A stretch of 64,000 bases of DNA from Subtercola frigoramans (GTDB lineage Bacteria; Actinomycetota; Actinomycetes; Actinomycetales; Microbacteriaceae), in contig NZ_JAFBBU010000001.1 in NCBI RefSeq assembly GCF_016907385.1, positions 3,348,001 to 3,412,000 of the forward strand. Reading direction: 5' to 3'. The translations under genes and the position numbers were made by a program. Of the stretch, positions 63,238 to 64,000 are shown piece after piece; within the stretch, counting starts at the first letter, position 1, and every line of letters begins with the position of its first letter. The notes beneath the pieces were generated by a model, which was not told where the DNA came from, made no database searches, and was given only the letters and a program-made list of their open reading frames with translations.

Positions 63238-64000
63238 CTAGCCTGTCGGCGGTGGAGAGACCGGCGCTGGAGACGCCGGTGTCGGCGGCGGGCTCGGCTT
63301 CGGGGTGACGATCAGCCGGCCATTGCTGGTGAAGATGCTCACGTTCGACCCACGAGTGACCCCGGAACCGGAGGGTGGGTCGGATCTCACCACCTGGCCC
63401 ACCGGCTTGTCGGAATCGACCTGGCCTCCGTCGACCGTTTCGAAGCCAGCGTCACTGAGCCTGCGGCTCGCATCGTCGGGCGACAGCCCAGAGACCTCCG
63501 GCACGATCGAGGTGGCACCGTAGGTGAGATTCCGCGACGGGGCTGGGAAGGGATCCCCTCCGTAACTGTCGGCCAGGTCTCCGTAGAACTGCCTCCACAT
63601 CAACAACCGCGAGATTCCGCTGCCGACAGGCCCGCTCCCCGGGCCGTCGATCGTCGAGCGCCTGATCGAGACGTGGCCATCGATGTTGCCGGTCCAGGCC
63701 GACGTCACCAGGTTCGATGTGCCGCCCACGAGCCAGACGTGCTCCTCATTCGTGGCCGTTCCGGTCTTGCCGAAGTGCGGAGTGCCGTCACCCGGGTCGG
63801 CGCGGGTCGCCGTGCCATTGTCGATGACACCCTTCATTGCGTACGTCGCAGCGACGGCGACGTTGGCGTCGATGACCTGGGAACAGATGGACTGCGGAAC
63901 CTCGACCGGTGCACCCGCCGAATCGGTGATGCTCGCTATGGCGACGGGATTGCAGTAGACCCCCTTGTTGACGACGCCGGCGTAGGCCGCAGCCATGGTG
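63238..64000 (-). CDS. Penicillin-binding protein, transpeptidase end with PASTA domain (partial)
   Basis: The 3' part of a class A-type PBP; the 5' end lies beyond the window. Visible are MAAAYAGVVNKGVYCNPVAI (the loop before the third motif), the KTGT active-site motif in FGKTGTATNEEHVWLVGG, the end of the transpeptidase domain, one PASTA domain (SIVPEVSGLSPDDASRRL...), and a Pro-rich tail. The enzyme cross-links peptidoglycan outside the membrane. The Ser-x-x-Lys and Ser-x-Asn motifs are outside the window. Confidence 0.9.
   Translation of the reverse strand, partial: TMAAAYAGVVNKGVYCNPVAIASITDSAGAPVEVPQSICSQVIDANVAVAATYAMKGVIDNGTATRADPGDGTPHFGKTGTATNEEHVWLVGGTSNLVTSAWTGNIDGHVSIRRSTIDGPGSGPVGSGISRLLMWRQFYGDLADSYGGDPFPAPSRNLTYGATSIVPEVSGLSPDDASRRLSDAGFETVDGGQVDSDKPVGQVVRSDPPSGSGVTRGSNVSIFTSNGRLIVTPKPSPPPTPASPAPVSPPPTG

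Overview
The window is high-GC DNA with actinobacterial features: GTG and TTG starts, AAGGAG-type ribosome sites, a class Ib ribonucleotide reductase cluster (nrdHIEF), a class-E-like LAxTG sortase substrate, and intergenic palindromes built on GGTTGAGTAG/CTACTCAACC. Together these suggest a member of the Microbacteriaceae (Actinomycetota). That assignment is inference; no rRNA or tRNA gene is visible. The window is chromosomal in character. The only mobile element recognised is a 165-bp MITE-like sequence at 22089-22253.

Region 1 (1-21.6 kb) looks like a catabolic island. After the tail of a rhodanese and a ferric-iron/polyamine-type ABC transporter (199-4479), a six-gene minus-strand operon (12814 down to 4663) encodes an NtaA/SnaA/DszA-type flavin monooxygenase, an aromatic-amino-acid-lyase homologue that lacks the glycine of the Ala-Ser-Gly MIO triad, and a complete dipeptide/opine-type ABC transporter. 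It diverges from a plus-strand operon (13201-17276): UbiD-type decarboxylase, IclR regulator, M20 amidohydrolase/carbamoylase and the prenyl-FMN synthase UbiX. Then come O-acetylhomoserine sulfhydrylase (metY), a second flavin monooxygenase, an SsuE/MsuE-like FMN reductase and a split-barrel flavin reductase. My reading is import of an amino-acid- or betaine-like compound, elimination to an alpha,beta-unsaturated acid, prFMN-dependent decarboxylation and/or C-N hydrolysis, with flavin chemistry that may release sulfur for MetY. The substrate is unknown; a thiohistidine (ergothioneine)-like betaine is one testable candidate.

Region 2 (21.7-26.6 kb) holds a small unknown gene, the MITE, a K+ channel whose promoter -10 abuts the MITE end, a small membrane protein and a saccharopine-dehydrogenase-like oxidoreductase. 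Region 3 (25.4-40.9 kb) is pentose use: a ROK regulator divergent from xylA-xylB, a large secreted Ig-repeat protein, a VOC protein, then a LacI regulator, araD and a ChvE/MmsAB monosaccharide ABC transporter, ending with a paralogous ABC protein whose catalytic residues are lost. Matching LacI-type palindromes lie upstream of araD and of the regulator.

Region 4 (41-48.9 kb) has a ketopantoate-reductase-family protein, glycerate kinase, a cell-wall-anchored surface protein and the nrdHIEF operon. The nrdH promoter combines a correctly spaced pair of NrdR boxes, a 14-bp palindrome and DnaA boxes. Region 5 (49-64 kb) has two MFS exporters, a cyclase-family hydrolase, a LysR regulator, a TMEM175-type channel, a DEAD-box RNA helicase with a 19-copy Tyr-Gly-Asp-Arg-type disordered N-terminus, a TetR-MMPL-YhgE/Pip export operon in which the MMPL protein carries a degenerate ABC-ATPase domain, and the 3' part of a penicillin-binding protein with a PASTA domain.
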